The notes beneath the pieces are model-generated. The model searched no databases, was not told the DNA's origin, and saw only the letters and a list, made by a program, of their open reading frames with translations. From Selaginella tamariscina (lineage: Eukaryota > Streptophyta > Lycopodiopsida > Selaginellales > Selaginellaceae), in the NCBI GenBank assembly GCA_003024785.1, contig PUQB01000153.1, positions 124,001 through 188,000 on the forward strand: 64,000 nucleotides of DNA, given 5' to 3'. Positions within the stretch are counted from its first letter, which is position 1. Each line of letters starts with the position of its first letter. Both the position numbers and the translations under genes were made by a program. Positions 24,186-37,075 of the stretch are shown here, piece after piece.

Positions 24186-25164
24186 TAATCAGCTTGGAAC
24201 TTTAAAGATTATTATATGAATTATAAATTGTAATATATCTCTTTTAAAACTGATAAGAATGTAATATAGTTGACACTTTAATAATTTATATTTATAAAAT
24301 TTTATAAAAATTATAAAGTTATCAAAGGATATACTATATATATAGTATAAATATAATAAGAAAAGTATCCAATGTAGCATAAATAATTTAAAAATTATAT
24401 AAATAAAAGCCACGTGATGACAATAAAAAATACCCATATAAAGTTTAAAACACGTGTTCCAACCGCTCTTGTCATAAACACCCATAATATAATTGAAATA
24501 TTTTAAATAAATTTTAAAGTTAAAATAAAATACAAATTATTTAATGAAGTTTTATCTTTTGCATATACTTTAAACTTGAACATTAACTTTATTAAATTTA
24601 ATTTAGTAGCAATATCAATTATGTTATCAATCAAATAATTAAAACAAGTATATTAATTATATATAAGATGTGCGTTTTTTTTTTTTCCTCAACAAATGTG
24701 AATGTCCAATTGTCTTTAAATTAAGATTAAGTTTAATATGGTATTTATACTTTTAATTAAATCTAGATTTAATTAATGGCAATGATGTTTATTTGGTTAT
24801 ATTACACAAAATCATCTAAATACTTTCATCATAACTTGTAAACTTAAACATATTAGTTTTGGTGTGTATAATTTGTATTTTATTTAAATTTTCTGACCTA
24901 AAATATGATATTAAACTAACAAGCTAATACACCATCAAGGCTTAAAGATCTTTGGCATACATGTTATATTGTGTATATAAAATTAGTTTAATTAACTCTT
25001 AAAGTGAAATTTAGCTTTCATAAATTTCTATTTATTTATTATAGTGTTATCTTAATTTATGTAGGCATTATTATTTAGCTTAAATTAGGTAGTAATATAT
25101 ATTATACCATCAATCAAATAATTAAATAAGTATATCGATATGTGTGTAATGTGATGGTCTAAGG

Positions 25165-25425
25165 AATTATAAATGTTGTAAGTAAAATGGGAATGATATA
25201 TGAAAATGAGAATATAAAAAAAAATAAAATTAATACTTACATATTAATTATTAATATTTAAAACATACATTTTTTAAAATATTCTTTCTTTAAACCTATA
25301 TTATTCTAAAAGTTATTTCTTTATATTAAAAAATGCCAATTAAATAACAAAATTTATTAATTATTAAGAAAATGGGACTATAGATATTCCCATTTTAGTT
25401 ATAACATTTATAATTATTTTTAAAT
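25165..25425. mobile_element. AT-rich MITE-like element, copy 1
   Basis: About 260 bp with imperfect inverted ends: GTAAGTAAAATGGGAATGAT at the left and CCCATTTTAGTTATAACATT at the right. It is related to the element at 39418-39655, and a partial copy is at 48810-48980. No coding capacity. Superfamily not assigned. Confidence 0.5.
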
Positions 25426-27188
25426 TCGTGAATATATAATGAATTTAAACATTAAATTTATTTTAATGTTTTTAATTTATTTTAGTGAGTTATTACACCT
25501 TTTATTATCCTAATTTTTAGTAAAATATCATAATTCTTATTTTAAATTATAAAATTTGAATAAATAATACTCATAAATAACACATTGTTTACAGATAAAC
25601 AATATTACACAATACATGATTAAGTTAATAACTTAATAAACTACTGTAAATCGTAAGAATACTTTATATATTATATAAATAATCAAACTATTTCATGTTG
25701 TATTTTTATATTAATTGTAGCATCATTCATATAGAAGTTGAATGCTGTACTGCCGTATTATTTTATTATTATTATTAATTAATCATTTATAAGGCAAATT
25801 ATAATTTATAAAATGATTAAAAAACACAAAATAATATTAATATAATTGTTAAGATGTATGTAATTTATATTTTAAATAGGGAAAGTTATTAAAATGTTTT
25901 TTAAATGATGAATATATTAGTTACTGCCACCGCATAATCCTTTCTATGATACTAAACCCAATTTACACATACATGTATACTATGTGTGTATAATGTGCCC
26001 ATATGAGGATGTACTCACGCACTAAATCTGCATCTGTTCAAAGAAAATTAAAATTATTCATTTTATATTCTCAAAATTGTTAAAATAAGGAGTGACATGG
26101 TTGAAAGTGTCTTAATGGCTGTCACTTACGAACAGAGAAGTAATAACTACCTCTTCATTTGCATCACTCTCTTCTTTTTATAACCGGCATTAACCTTTGC
26201 AAGGAATAGTAATCATATTCTTTCCCTTTTGTTTCTAAATATTAACAAAAGACTTTATTGTTTATTACAGTAAATTTGTCATTAAATTTATTTAATTTTT
26301 TAATTAAATTTAATTATTAATTAAATAGTTAAAACCAAGTATATTGATTACATGAATCCAGCCCCCTTTTTATTAGTGACAATTAATTAAAAGTTAAATA
26401 ATTTACAAATAACAAAAACCAAAAACATATATTTAAAGAAATATATTTATACATGAAGGTATTATTAATTTATATTTTTTAAATACATATAAACTCATTA
26501 ACATAATTAACTATGATTAAGGGAGGGAGTTGAATTGTGAAATTATGTGCATTCTTTTTTCCTCCTGGATAAATGTAAAATTGTCTTTAAATTGATGAAA
26601 ATACATATTGTAAAGTACCTTACACTACAGTAAATACGTAAGTTACGTTACAATATTTAATTGGAACGTTAACTTTAATTTACTATTTATATTTTTTAAG
26701 TAAGTTTATGTTTAATTAATGCTAAAGTAAATAGGTGAATATTACACAAAATCATCTCCATACTTCAATCACAAATCTAAAAATACATTAAAAGATATAC
26801 ATTTAAAACAAACTTAAATAGTTTTTGTTTTAATTCTATATAAATAGAATTGATTGCACCTCCACGTGAATTCATTAAATGATATATGTATATATTTTTA
26901 TATTTTTTTGTTAAATGATTTTTATTAATTTATTTAATTTATAATTAAGACCTAATGGAAATAAATAATATTTAAACATCATTATTTAATAATACATAGT
27001 ATTTGCATTATAAGCAGTCAAAATTAAATCATTATACATAAAGAACAATTAGAAAAGATATACATTTAATATTAGTATAAATAATTAGTAATTATAAATT
27101 ATAATAAATTAAAAATTAAAAATATTAATTTTTATTAAAGACGTGAAGAATACATGTAAGGAAATTTTTATTTTTCTTAAAATCCTTT

Positions 27189-27253
<65 letters not shown>

Positions 27254-30250
27254 CATACATATGCACACACACACAAATATATTTGTGTGTTAGAAGCTGC
27301 TTCAACTTCAACTATGAGTTTCTGTTTTATATAAGCATTTATTAAAGCATACTAGTATAATTCATGTTCTTATTTAATTATAAAATAATTACATATATTT
27401 ATTAATAAATTTTGGTGTCTTTGAATTATTAATAACAAAGAAATAAATTTGAAGGTCAATTTTATTAACAGAGAATCTTTTCAAGATATATAAATATCAT
27501 GTTATTTTATTGTGGTACCAATCAAGCTAAGTTAATGGTTCATGTAGCATCTACATGATTTAATTGTTGTGAAATGATTTTTTCAAGGGTGGAAGGCATA
27601 ATCCAAATAAAAGAACGTATAATGGATAAGACTTATTAGATGTTGCTAGTTTAATGAATAGGTTAGAAGAGTTGGTTGTTGGGGTAAAATAAAGTTTTTT
27701 AGGTTACATCTAGTGCATTTGGTTAAAGTTGGAACTAAATGAGTCAAGGTTAACTTAAGTGATTATAATTATGTAATTACGGATGTAAACATAAAAAAAG
27801 CCTTAGATTATGTTTAAAAAATGTACAAGACTAATGTTTTAAGGTCAATATATATGTGCGCATAAACATTAATATCACCATAAAGATATGCAATTGTATA
27901 TCTATATACAAACATAAGAAAACCCTGTATATATAAATATATAAATGCTTATAATTTGTAAATAGGGATTTCAACATTATTTGATAAACTTTGGATAGTA
28001 GAAGACTTTTATAAATAGCATTTTAAAGACAATTTTAAATTGGTTTTTAACGATAAAAATATAATTTTGAATTGGTTTTTAACAACGAAATATAAAATGT
28101 TGATATTGAGGTAATGCGCGAGGAAGTTAAGATTAATGTAGATGCCTCGCATGAAGAAGAGAAAAATGACTTTACTTGTAAATGAAATTAAAGATATAAT
28201 ATTAAAATCTTGTATGTAGAGTTTGAGAAGAATGACATTGTTTAAAAATTGTCAAAACCACCTTAGTTAGTAAGTTAAATGGCAAAGCCATGTGTTTTTC
28301 TTTTAGATTTTCTTTTATATATTTATATAAAAGCATTATTTAATTATGCAAATTGACCCAAGTTAGAGCTAGCACATATATATTTCACATACGTTTTTGT
28401 CAATAAAAAATGCTCATATTGTAGTGTGGTATATTAAATAATATTTTACACTTTGTAAGTTACATAATAAATTTTAATTTATTTTAATTTAGGATACCAA
28501 CATATTAACAAACAAAGTTTAAACAACAAAGGCAATTAAAAACACTTAATATATTTTGTAGAATAATCAAAATCTCAAGAAAGACTTGATAATTGTAGAA
28601 AGAAAGTCACAGTTACTTTGACTTGAATGATAAACCCTCTAATGTGAAATTAATGTTAGAGTAGTATCAACAAAATAATGTAATAATAACATTCTTAAAA
28701 TTTTAATAGTTTAATAAAGATTATGAAAGTCAAAATTTGTTAATAAATTATAAACAGGGAGTATTATAAATTATCCTTATTGTATATAGGGGTCAAATAT
28801 TAAATTTGTATATGGTATATTTAAAAAGTCATACACGGTCATACCATATATACATATATAAGGGGACTCCATGGGATCTATATATTAGGGGAATATTATG
28901 CATACATGCAGTCTTGTGTGTGTGTGTCTGTGTGTGTTTTAAGAAGGCCCCTTTACCTACATCCGTGACCAACTGCAGTTCTAGAGTGTTAAACAAGAGA
29001 GGAAGAAAAAAAAAATAAAAATCGGAAGTTACCTGTAGTAGCGCCTAGCGTCCATAGGTTTGAATAATACTTTTATCAATACATATATATATACTATTTA
29101 TTTATAGGAAGGTGGAACTCAACCAATGTTGTTTTAACTTCACTTCTAGGAGTATAAGATAAGATAATATTCTCAATGGTTATCTTACTATGTGTTTTAA
29201 TGCTCTGCATTTTAAAAAGCATACCGCGCTTGCATGTGTGTGTGAGTGTGTGTGAGAGAGAGATTTGTTCGTTGGACTCCCTGTCAGATTTAGAAAAAGT
29301 TTGCCTACATGGGGGGTCCAAACCGCATATTTGTATGGATTAAGAGGTAATATATGTTTTTTATAATTATTAAACTTTAGAAATAACAATAAATAATATT
29401 TAATTTAAAAGAAAAATTTTTCACTTTGCAATTAATATTTGCTGTTTTGTATAGCAATGGAAGATGCTATAAATAATTATTTAGGAACTAAAAAATAATA
29501 ATTATGTAAATTTTAATGTATTCTCAATTATACTTTGGACTATAAATATAGAGTTTTTTTTAAGAAGATTACAACAGTATATTCCTATATATAAACAAAA
29601 TGTTTAATAAATCCTCATTAGTTAATAATTAACTCTGGTTAAAAGACAACATTTCTTCAAGTTCATCATGATGATTATGCATAATATTGTATTTGTAATA
29701 CCCTTAGCATTTAGAGTTTATATACATACTTTCTTGACAGATTAGATGCACATGCACGTGCATGTGTTGTGTAGGGCGTGCGTGCTCCACCATCCTAATC
29801 AAAGTAAATATAAGTATGTAGTTTGGTTCATTAAACGATTTCAAATTACAGTCGTTTAGTTTAAACAACAGACATTTCTTGTTTTATGTAAATTTCAAAC
29901 TAAATAGGCTTTTAACTAATGTATTATATTATAAAATGCAGCTTACTTCAGTTAAATTTACAAAATAAAGTAGATCCTTATTAAATTATAATTAACCCTC
30001 GTTAAAAGTGGTAAAGACTTACTTCAATTGGTTATTCGGTTTAGTTTGAAAATATGCTTCACAGGTTTATTTTTACATACATACATACATATATATAGAG
30101 ATATCAAATTGAATATTGTTCAATTTCTATAAATAATATATCTTAAGCTATGTGCATTCCAAAGGTTATACAGAACTCGAATGTGGTTATTACTAAATAG
30201 ATAATTCTCTGTCTCATGCAGGCGCGCACACGCACACACACACTACATGT
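25426..30250. other. AT-rich stretch without supported genes
   Basis: Contains a minus-strand trace of the small gene and its upstream block at 25925-26235 (ATTAACCTTTGC, TTTTTATAACCGGC and other short matches), a long (TA)n at 27192-27249, a repeat copy at 28770-28880, and an open plus-strand stretch at 29268-29348 (GLPVRFRKSLPTWGVQTAYL then YGLR) ending at a gtaata donor that may be an exon of an unrecognised gene. Little of this segment is matched in the right half. Confidence 0.4.
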
Positions 30251-30257
30251 GTTTACA

Positions 30258-30300
30258 TTGATTCTGTTATACTCATGGAGGACTTCATAATACTAATGTA
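30258..30300 (+). pseudogene. Tiny CER1-like exon fragment
   Basis: The stretch TTGATTCTGTTATACTCATG then GAGGACTTCATA matches the intron-exon junction at 38068-38098 of the CER1-like pseudogene. Only about 40 bp is recognisable. Confidence 0.4.
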
Positions 30301-31027
30301 GCGGCATGGCGCCTTACCATCTATAACCCTAAAAATAGAAAACTTGATAGGCTCATAAATGCTGAATTTATTCCCGTAATAATTTACATATTAAATTATA
30401 CATGTGTCATTATTTGATTCATGGTATAATAGGGCAAATTGCCTAGTTATTTTATTTTTTTCATTTTCATCTAGAAAGCAGTATATGCATCACGTAGGTG
30501 CCACTTAGATTTTAAATTTTAAATAACTAACAAGTGGAAAAATAAATAATTTATTAAATTTTAATTGGTTAATGCAATTAATCACCTGTTAATGAAAAGT
30601 GAGCATATTATAAGTGTGACCTATGTTTAGTCAAATTATAACATAGGAATGAGCAAGCTGGAATAAGTGCTTCAAATATGCATGTGTATATATCATAAAT
30701 TTTATCTTAAATTCTCATCATGAAATAACCTTTAAAAAAATTTTAACTAAAATTTACATATATAAACTAAAATCCCTAAATTAGATTTAAGTTTTGTATG
30801 TTTAATATACTTCATTTCCAACTACTCTCTCTATATATATAATAGTATTTTCAGTGGAAAATGAAACTCCACATTAAAATATATATTTTCAGATTAAGAA
30901 ACTGTTATATAATATAAATGTCTTACAATGAAAAATTTTAAATTAAGATACAATATATTATATAAATGTATATAGTTGTATAAGTTAGAATTGTTTTTAA
31001 AAGAATATCCATTTTAAAAAATAACTA

Positions 31028-31223
31028 TGTAAGAATATATAATAACGCACAAAACATGATACTTTATTCAACTCAAAACCTTACTTATATCCAAAGTGCC
31101 TCAAGAGGCCTCTTGTGATGTGGCATACATGTGACAGGTGATGCTGACACATGGGGGCCAAATCACCACCATATGTCACTATGCATGTGTGTATATACAT
31201 ATGTATATATAGAGTATCTTACA
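31028..31223 (-). repeat. 3' LTR of element A
   Basis: 196 bp, starts TGTAAGA (as read on plus) and ends ATCTTACA. Includes a TATA-like and polyadenylation-like AATAAAGTATCA segment when read on minus. Matches the LTRs of element B. Confidence 0.85.
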
Positions 31224-31353
31224 TTATCCTTTTGTCCTCAATTATGTAAATGCTATTGGATCTAATGGTCTTGGATCTGTGTAAGCTGGCTCATTTAAGG
31301 TATGACTAAATGTACTCAACGAGTCTTGAATGACAAACATTGAATATACTTGA

Positions 31354-32960
31354 TCACATCAACACGTATGTTGGGCCAATAAAAGGATCGGCAAAGATTC
31401 TCCAATACTCATTGGTGATTGAGATGACCTCCAATAATAAGTGAATCATGATATGCTCAAAAAAGGTGTGAACGTATGTAGAAGGTACAACCAAACGTAG
31501 TTTATCTTTTAGATTCATGTCGAAATCAAGGTTCGGAAGAAGGATTTGCAAACACATCCCATAATTGCCTCGTTCATGGCTCATGTTTTTGAGCATCCTG
31601 CCATTGTTCCAAAGATGGTAAGTTAGCATTGAATACCTGAGGAGCTTGTAGTAAACCAAACGGCTCAGATACTGCATGAGCAGGCAAAGTGAAATTGGAA
31701 AGGGGTGCTTGAAAAAGTGCATCTGCATCCACCATTGTTCGCCTAGGCATGTGCACCACTTTAAAATTATACATTTGGAGACGTAATGGCCATATGGCTA
31801 CACGACCCACAAAATTCTTCCGCTTTAATAAGGAAGTAACAACAATATGATCACACTCCAAAAGTGTTTCATTCCCATATAAATAAACATGAAGTCGTTT
31901 AAAACCCCAAACAACAGTAAGGCATTCCTTTTCAGTAATGGAATAATTTTGCTTAGTAGGCTCGATTATTCAACTAATGTAAACCACTAGGTGTCAAATC
32001 ACCACATTGGTTTGCATCAACACACCACCAATACCAATATTTAATGCATCCACTCATAAAGCGAATGAATAAGTAAAATCTGGGTATTGAAGTAGTGGTG
32101 GAGTTATTAAGAACTTTTTTAATTGATCAAATGCTTGTTGACACATGCGAGTCCATCTAAAAAGTACATGTGGACGAATTAATTTTCGAAGAGGGGCAGT
32201 ACAATCAACAAGATGATCGATGAATCGACCCAAGTACTGCACCTTACTCAAGAAACATTGAACTTCATGTATTGTACGGAGATGAGGGAACTCTCGAACA
32301 TCTCGCAATTTCGTTAGATCCACTTGTAAACCTTCTTGAGAAGTGGTGTCGATTGAATCGAACACACACTTCTTAAATTTCAAACTTCAATCCAGCTTCT
32401 TAAAATTGATCAAGAACTCACCATATAACACAAATGTAATTCTCCCAAGAACCAAACCCATGAATCAGCACATCATTGATGAAATCGGTAGTGATATCTG
32501 ACATATATAAAAAATGTTTATCTATCATGCATTGAAAGGTGGCAAGAGTTGAAGTTAATTCAAAAGGCATGACCAAAAACTCGTAAAGATTGAATGGTGT
32601 CTGAAAGGCTATTTTTGGAATATCCTCCTCATCTTTAAGAACCTTCTAGTACCCTAATGCCAAATTTAACTTAGTAAACCATTGACTATGACCCAATTGA
32701 TCTAATAAATTAGCAAAGTTTAGAAGTGGATAAACACTTTTGACGGTAACATCGTTAAGAGGTCAGTAATCCACAAAGAATTTTAGAGATTCATTATTGA
32801 TTTGATTATTTAGAGATTCATCAAATTTTAGAGATTCATCATGATTCACACCTGCTTACTAGTCATATCGGTAACAGCTATTCACATGGATGATAACTTT
32901 TTTAGTGACTTGCGTTGAACCGGTACTTCAAAAGACTTTGCATTGCCAGTGGGTATATAG
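31354..32960 (-). pseudogene. Gypsy pol relic: RT, RNase H and start of integrase
   Basis: RT C-terminal part and connection at 32383-32054 (FLSKVQYLGRFIDHL, then FRWTRMCQQAFDQLKKFL); RNase H at about 31980-31650 (MECDHIVVTSLLKRKNFVGR, then WPLRLQMYNFKVVHMP and TMVDADAL); a residue of the integrase N-terminal region at 31530-31354. The catalytic RT region lies around 32550-32460 with a readable FIDDVL-type stretch (ATCAATGATGTGCTGATTC in antisense context). Frameshifts and stops throughout. Confidence 0.8.
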
Positions 32961-33599
32961 TGTTAAGTCTTCACACATGCACCTTGTGACAAATCAAATT
33001 TGAACAAATCTGCATATTTCAACTTAAGTTGTTTAATGCATTGTGCTCAATACTCATGTGATGGATCATGTATTTAAGCCTATTGGGACGAACACTAGCC
33101 CAAGATTGGAATTAGAGGAGCAGTATGCATGATAAAACAACAACATGCTTCTATGGACATAAAGGAACATATTGTAGAGACACAAATTTCAAGCATAATA
33201 CTGAAGGAGAGAGTGAAAAATCACACATACCTTTCGACTGCTACATCCCAAAATAATGGCGAAGACTTGGGAAGGGACAACCTTAAGAGACCTAAATGAA
33301 AACTTACGGTTGTCACCCATAACCAATGTAGTCAAAGTGTATTGTGATACTACACGAGATTGTCCATTACCATATAAATGTGTAAGACCTTATCTATATG
33401 TCTTAAGGGTAAAGAGCATCAATGCGCCAGAAAGGTAGTTATGGAAGACATACTAGATCTGTATCCACTAGCACTATGACTGAAAAATCATTCATTTATG
33501 TAGTAAATGTAAAAACTAGATGATTTGACGGAACTTGCAATCCTTGATATGCATAACAGAGAAAACATGGAGGTGAAGTCTTCATTGCACGGGATCCCT

Positions 33600-34746
33600 C
33601 CATCGCTGGTACAATTACTAGTTTCTTGCAATAGATCCACCTACAAGAAAGGTTTTATCATATGGAAGCTCATCATTAGACATAGTGGCTGCCATTAGGC
33701 ACACCGTTCGGAACATATGGTCAGCCTGGATGTGGTGGATGCCAATTAGGATACACATCACATGTTTGCCAAGTATGTTCATGTTCCGAACACGCCCAAC
33801 AATGAACATGATTGGGTTGTTGGGGTTTAGGGAGGTTTGTTTTGATTCCTCTTGTCAGGAATCCATGAATTTTGACTACCACGAGCCGACGCTAGAGCAA
33901 GTGTAGGAGGATTTCCTAGAGGTGGTCCACGAGGTGGCCAATGTGCAAGAGGTCAACCACAAAGGGCTTGTCATGCTAGCACATATGCAGTAGCGTCAAC
34001 CTCCATTGGATCAACAGGTTGAATAGGAGGAGTAGGTAACTCAAGGGGACCATGACCCTCACCAGGCACCAACACAAATCGTTGAACTAATGTAAAAGCA
34101 TCCTCCAATGTGATAGGACGAAGAACCTGAATGAATCAAATGAGTTCAGGTTGCATAGTCAACCATAACATATTAAGCTTAATGAGCTCAAGCATGTTAG
34201 GATATGCACGTCGAGCTAAATCCTTGAACCTAATATTGAACTGCATAACAGATTCACTAGGATGTTATTGTATCATATGCAGTTGTTGAAAAGTATCATT
34301 TGAGTCCTCATATTTCGTCAATTAATTATTATTGACTTGAATCTCCGCAGCCAATTCATTATACCATTTGAGTGTCGGGCCCTCCAAACATGTAGGGAAC
34401 TCTTTGAAAGCATGAGCCTCATCCCAACCATGATAATGAATAATAACTTGAAAATGATCAAACTAGTAATATACATTATCTCCCAGATCACCACAAAAAA
34501 ATTGGGGTTGAACTCGGATTTGTGGCATGCAAAGAAGATGGAGGAGTATTGGAAGCAGATCCCCTAGTAGGAGGCTCAGTCAAGGAAGATGAGAACGGAC
34601 CCTCAACAAAGCGCTCCAATGACTTAGTTTGTGTGTCAATAATAGTTACAATAATACTAAACACCGTCTCCACATTCATCGTCATTAAAACAAGAAAAAA
34701 AAAAAAAAAGAGACAAAAGAGAAGGAATACCCAACTTATCCACTAA
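33600..34746 (-). pseudogene. Gypsy gag relic with CCHC zinc knuckle
   Basis: Minus-strand gag region next to the 5' LTR. Near 33790-33735 it reads CWACSEHEHTWQTC, an intact C-x2-C-x4-H-x4-C zinc knuckle. The corresponding part of element B has lost the second Cys (CWAYWAPGHTWQAC). Surrounding frames are interrupted. Confidence 0.75.
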
Positions 34747-34776
34747 TGTAAGAACATATAATAATGTACTGAACAT

Positions 34777-36473
34777 GTATCATAGTTTTAACCCAAAGGG
34801 CTAACACATGGCAACACATGGCCGCCAAGTGGCCTTTCGACATCAATTCCTTATGTGAGCAATGCTAAGTCTTTTAAGATGACCTCAAGAGTCTGACTCA
34901 GATGCCTAATTGAACAGAAGACTTAGACCATCCCCTGAACCTTAGGGGATATCCTGAGTAGACTTTAGGATCCTATCTCATTAGCCCTAGACAGCCTTAT
35001 GCCCTAACCCCACAAAGGAGATGTGTCTCACACATACCCCATGATAGAGCTAAGACATTGTCATTTACCCCGTGAGCAATCACCCTCATCTAGGAGTATA
35101 ACCCTTTTAGGGCGACAAGGGTACCCTAAACCACGACTAACCCTTGAGGGTTTGAGTGGTGAAGTTATACCCTAGACCTAGGGCTAGTACTTAGTGAGAA
35201 CATGAGTGTGCTGTAGGCAAACACGAGCATTCTACTAAGCAAATTCTCTAAGGTTAAGTTTGGATAACCCTAAGTACATGACCTTACGAGTGCGGGCTCC
35301 TACTAATAAGCTTAGGTGTTTCAACCCCTAGATTCCAGGGAGAACACTCCCCTAGCCAAGTGTGCTAAAGCACACTTAGTTACGAGACCTAACCTCCCTT
35401 GAGTAATGCCCAAGGCTTAGCACCCTAGTACGAGCACAAAAATGCATGTTTGCTAGAATATCCAACCCCTTGGCGACAAATTCATAACACAACCCCAAAG
35501 GGCATGCCTTAGGCGTTGTATTGTGTGACGTCTAGCCCATTGTCACATCCTCATGTGACATTGCCTTCCACGATGTGGGCTATCATGCCCTAGCCCCTTA
35601 GATTCAAGAGTTGTACCCAGTGCCACAAATGTGGCTCCTAAATGCCAACTCTAAAACCCCTCAGTGAACCCTTATGAACTAGGTAACATGAACCTGTTAA
35701 ACAAGATCCCACAAAGGACATATATGTGCCTTGCTTGGCCATGAGTGCTACACCTAGCTTGATATGGAGGAGAAGGCTGGAGACAAGCTGCAACCAAAAT
35801 GTGCATTCTGATAAGACCTTCTAAGCCCATATTCACCAATGTTAAAGGTGAACAACCCCAAAGGTGGGACGTACCCCTGTCATTTGGAAGTTAGGACAAC
35901 ACAACAGAGGGGTACCTTAACGACATAGGCTAAAGCCTGCACCAGGATAAGAGTAATGAACTCAGTCATGAACCTAGAAACTCTCACTCTTACATACTTT
36001 ACCTTAATATTTATGTGACGCCCTGCCCCCCTTTTCCTACATGTGTAAGTGGGTTGGCACAGAATTTCAGCCCCTTAGATAAATTAATGGTATGAGCCTA
36101 TAACTCACCCTTACTCCTACCCCTAAACCCTACCCAAGGGGGTGGGGGTTTTAGGGTGTGAAGTAGGAAAACCCTAGGGTTAAGTCAGCCCTAAGAGTGT
36201 TCCTAACCCTACTTAACACGCTGAACTCATTTGCATTAACCAATCAACCTAATTGAAACGTCAAAATTGAGGGTGAGTTTTCTAAAAAGTAATTGTTACT
36301 TTTGTTTAAAGTTTCTTATGATATCTAAGGACAACCGATCAAACTACCCTTAAACACTTAAGTGCACTAAGTGGAGCTGTTTATCATTTCATATAGGGTC
36401 CGTCAACATAGTATAATAAGTAATAATAATTAATCTCCAAAGTAAAAGGTCAAGTCATAGTAAAAACTATGAC
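34777..36473. mobile_element. 1.7-kb GC-richer insertion in the 5' LTR of element A
   Basis: The LTR reads normally to 34776 and resumes at 36474. The intervening 1697 bp has inverted ends (GTATCATAGTTTT at the left, AAAACTATGAC at the right) and is flanked by AACAT on both sides (34772-34776 and 36474-36478), a likely 5-bp target duplication. The interior (35.0-36.2 kb) is rich in CCCTA/CCTTAG words and is far less AT-rich than anything around it. No long reading frame and no recognisable domain. It could be a solo LTR of another element or a nonautonomous element. Confidence 0.65.
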
Positions 36474-36640
36474 AACATAATACTTTATTAAGCTTAAAAC
36501 CTTGCTTATATACATGAGGCCTCCTACCACATGGCATACATGTGACACATGGTGCTAACACATGGGGGCCATATCACCACCACCCATGTTATACATTATT
36601 CATGTGTGTATATACACATGCATATATACAATATCTTACA
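36474..36640 (-). repeat. 5' LTR of element A, main part
   Basis: Matches 31040-31223 and both LTRs of element B; ends ATATCTTACA at 36640. The remaining 30 bp of this LTR lies at 34747-34776, on the other side of the insertion. Confidence 0.8.
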
Positions 36641-36959
36641 AATATATACATTATCTATTTAGGATGTCAAGATAGGGAGGAAGAAAGCACAGTCTAGAAT
36701 TATGCTTGTACACATTTGAAATTTCCTTTTACCAGTACGTGAACATGATCAAATTAATTAATTAAAATTTATTTTAAAGGAATTTCTTCATAAATTTATT
36801 AAGGGAATGCACAATTCTATTATTTTAAACGATTGAATTTTAAATTGTAGAATCTATTAAATTAATATACATAATCCTCCTTAAATATATATATATTATA
36901 AAAAAACATAAATTGAAAAGTTTCATTTCCAAAACTTTAAAAAGCAAACATTTTGGTTG

Positions 36960-37075
36960 TACCTAGTTAACTTTCATTTTAAAGTGGATGGGAGCACTCT
37001 TACAACGGCAATTGTGGTAAACAAAATACCTCACGAGGTGAATGAGGTTTTCTTAACTGGAGCTGAGGTTAAAGT
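36960..37075 (+). pseudogene. CER1-like fragment (copy 3)
   Basis: About 90 bp identical in type to 38759-38850: [16 protein letters not shown] in degenerate form, then [15 protein letters not shown], joined directly at 37075 to the end of the minus-strand unrecognised gene. The upstream 36957-36983 is the reverse complement of 4258-4285, marking a rearrangement junction. Confidence 0.65.

Larger units (their letters stand above)
15600..25200. repeat. Left outer arm of the large inverted repeat
   Basis: This segment is the reverse complement, with indels, of 53.5-64.0 kb. Anchors in order from outside in: small gene at 15641 versus 63980; hAT MITE at 16391 versus 63022; tRNA-Tyr at 17174 versus 62269; unrecognised exon at 17927 versus 61434; small gene at 19189 versus 59247; two-exon gene at 22608 versus 55544; 134-residue gene at 23278 versus 54889; and the TAATGTGATGGTCTAAGGAA block near 25146 versus 53500. 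The sum of paired coordinates stays near 78.5-79.8 kb, as expected for a palindrome with small indels. Confidence 0.9.
31028..36640 (-). mobile_element. Ty3/gypsy LTR retrotransposon A (degenerate, minus)
   Basis: Bounded by about 196-bp LTRs with TGTAAGA...TCTTACA ends: 3' LTR at 31028-31223, and 5' LTR at 34747-36640 split by a 1.7-kb insertion. Order on the minus strand is gag with a CCHC zinc knuckle, reverse transcriptase, RNase H, start of integrase: the gypsy order of domains before integrase. A polypurine tract (GAGGACAAAAGGATAA) precedes the 3' LTR. The integrase core is missing. Frames are broken in many places. It is the inverted partner of element B at 42723-47838. Confidence 0.85.
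30300..36900. repeat. Left inner arm of the large inverted repeat
   Basis: Reverse-complement match to 42.3-48.7 kb: 30480-30720 versus 48200-48490, 30830-31027 versus 47839-48035, the gypsy elements themselves, and 36641-36890 versus 42330-42717. The flanks match across the element ends, so the element was present before the duplication. Confidence 0.85.

Noticed and set aside
33685..33906. Plus-strand frame MAAIRHTVRN...
   Set aside because: Antisense of the gypsy gag zinc knuckle; no independent support.
36110..36190. CCCTAAACCCTA-like telomeric repeat
   Set aside because: Only isolated, irregular words in a region generally rich in CCCTA; not a telomere array.
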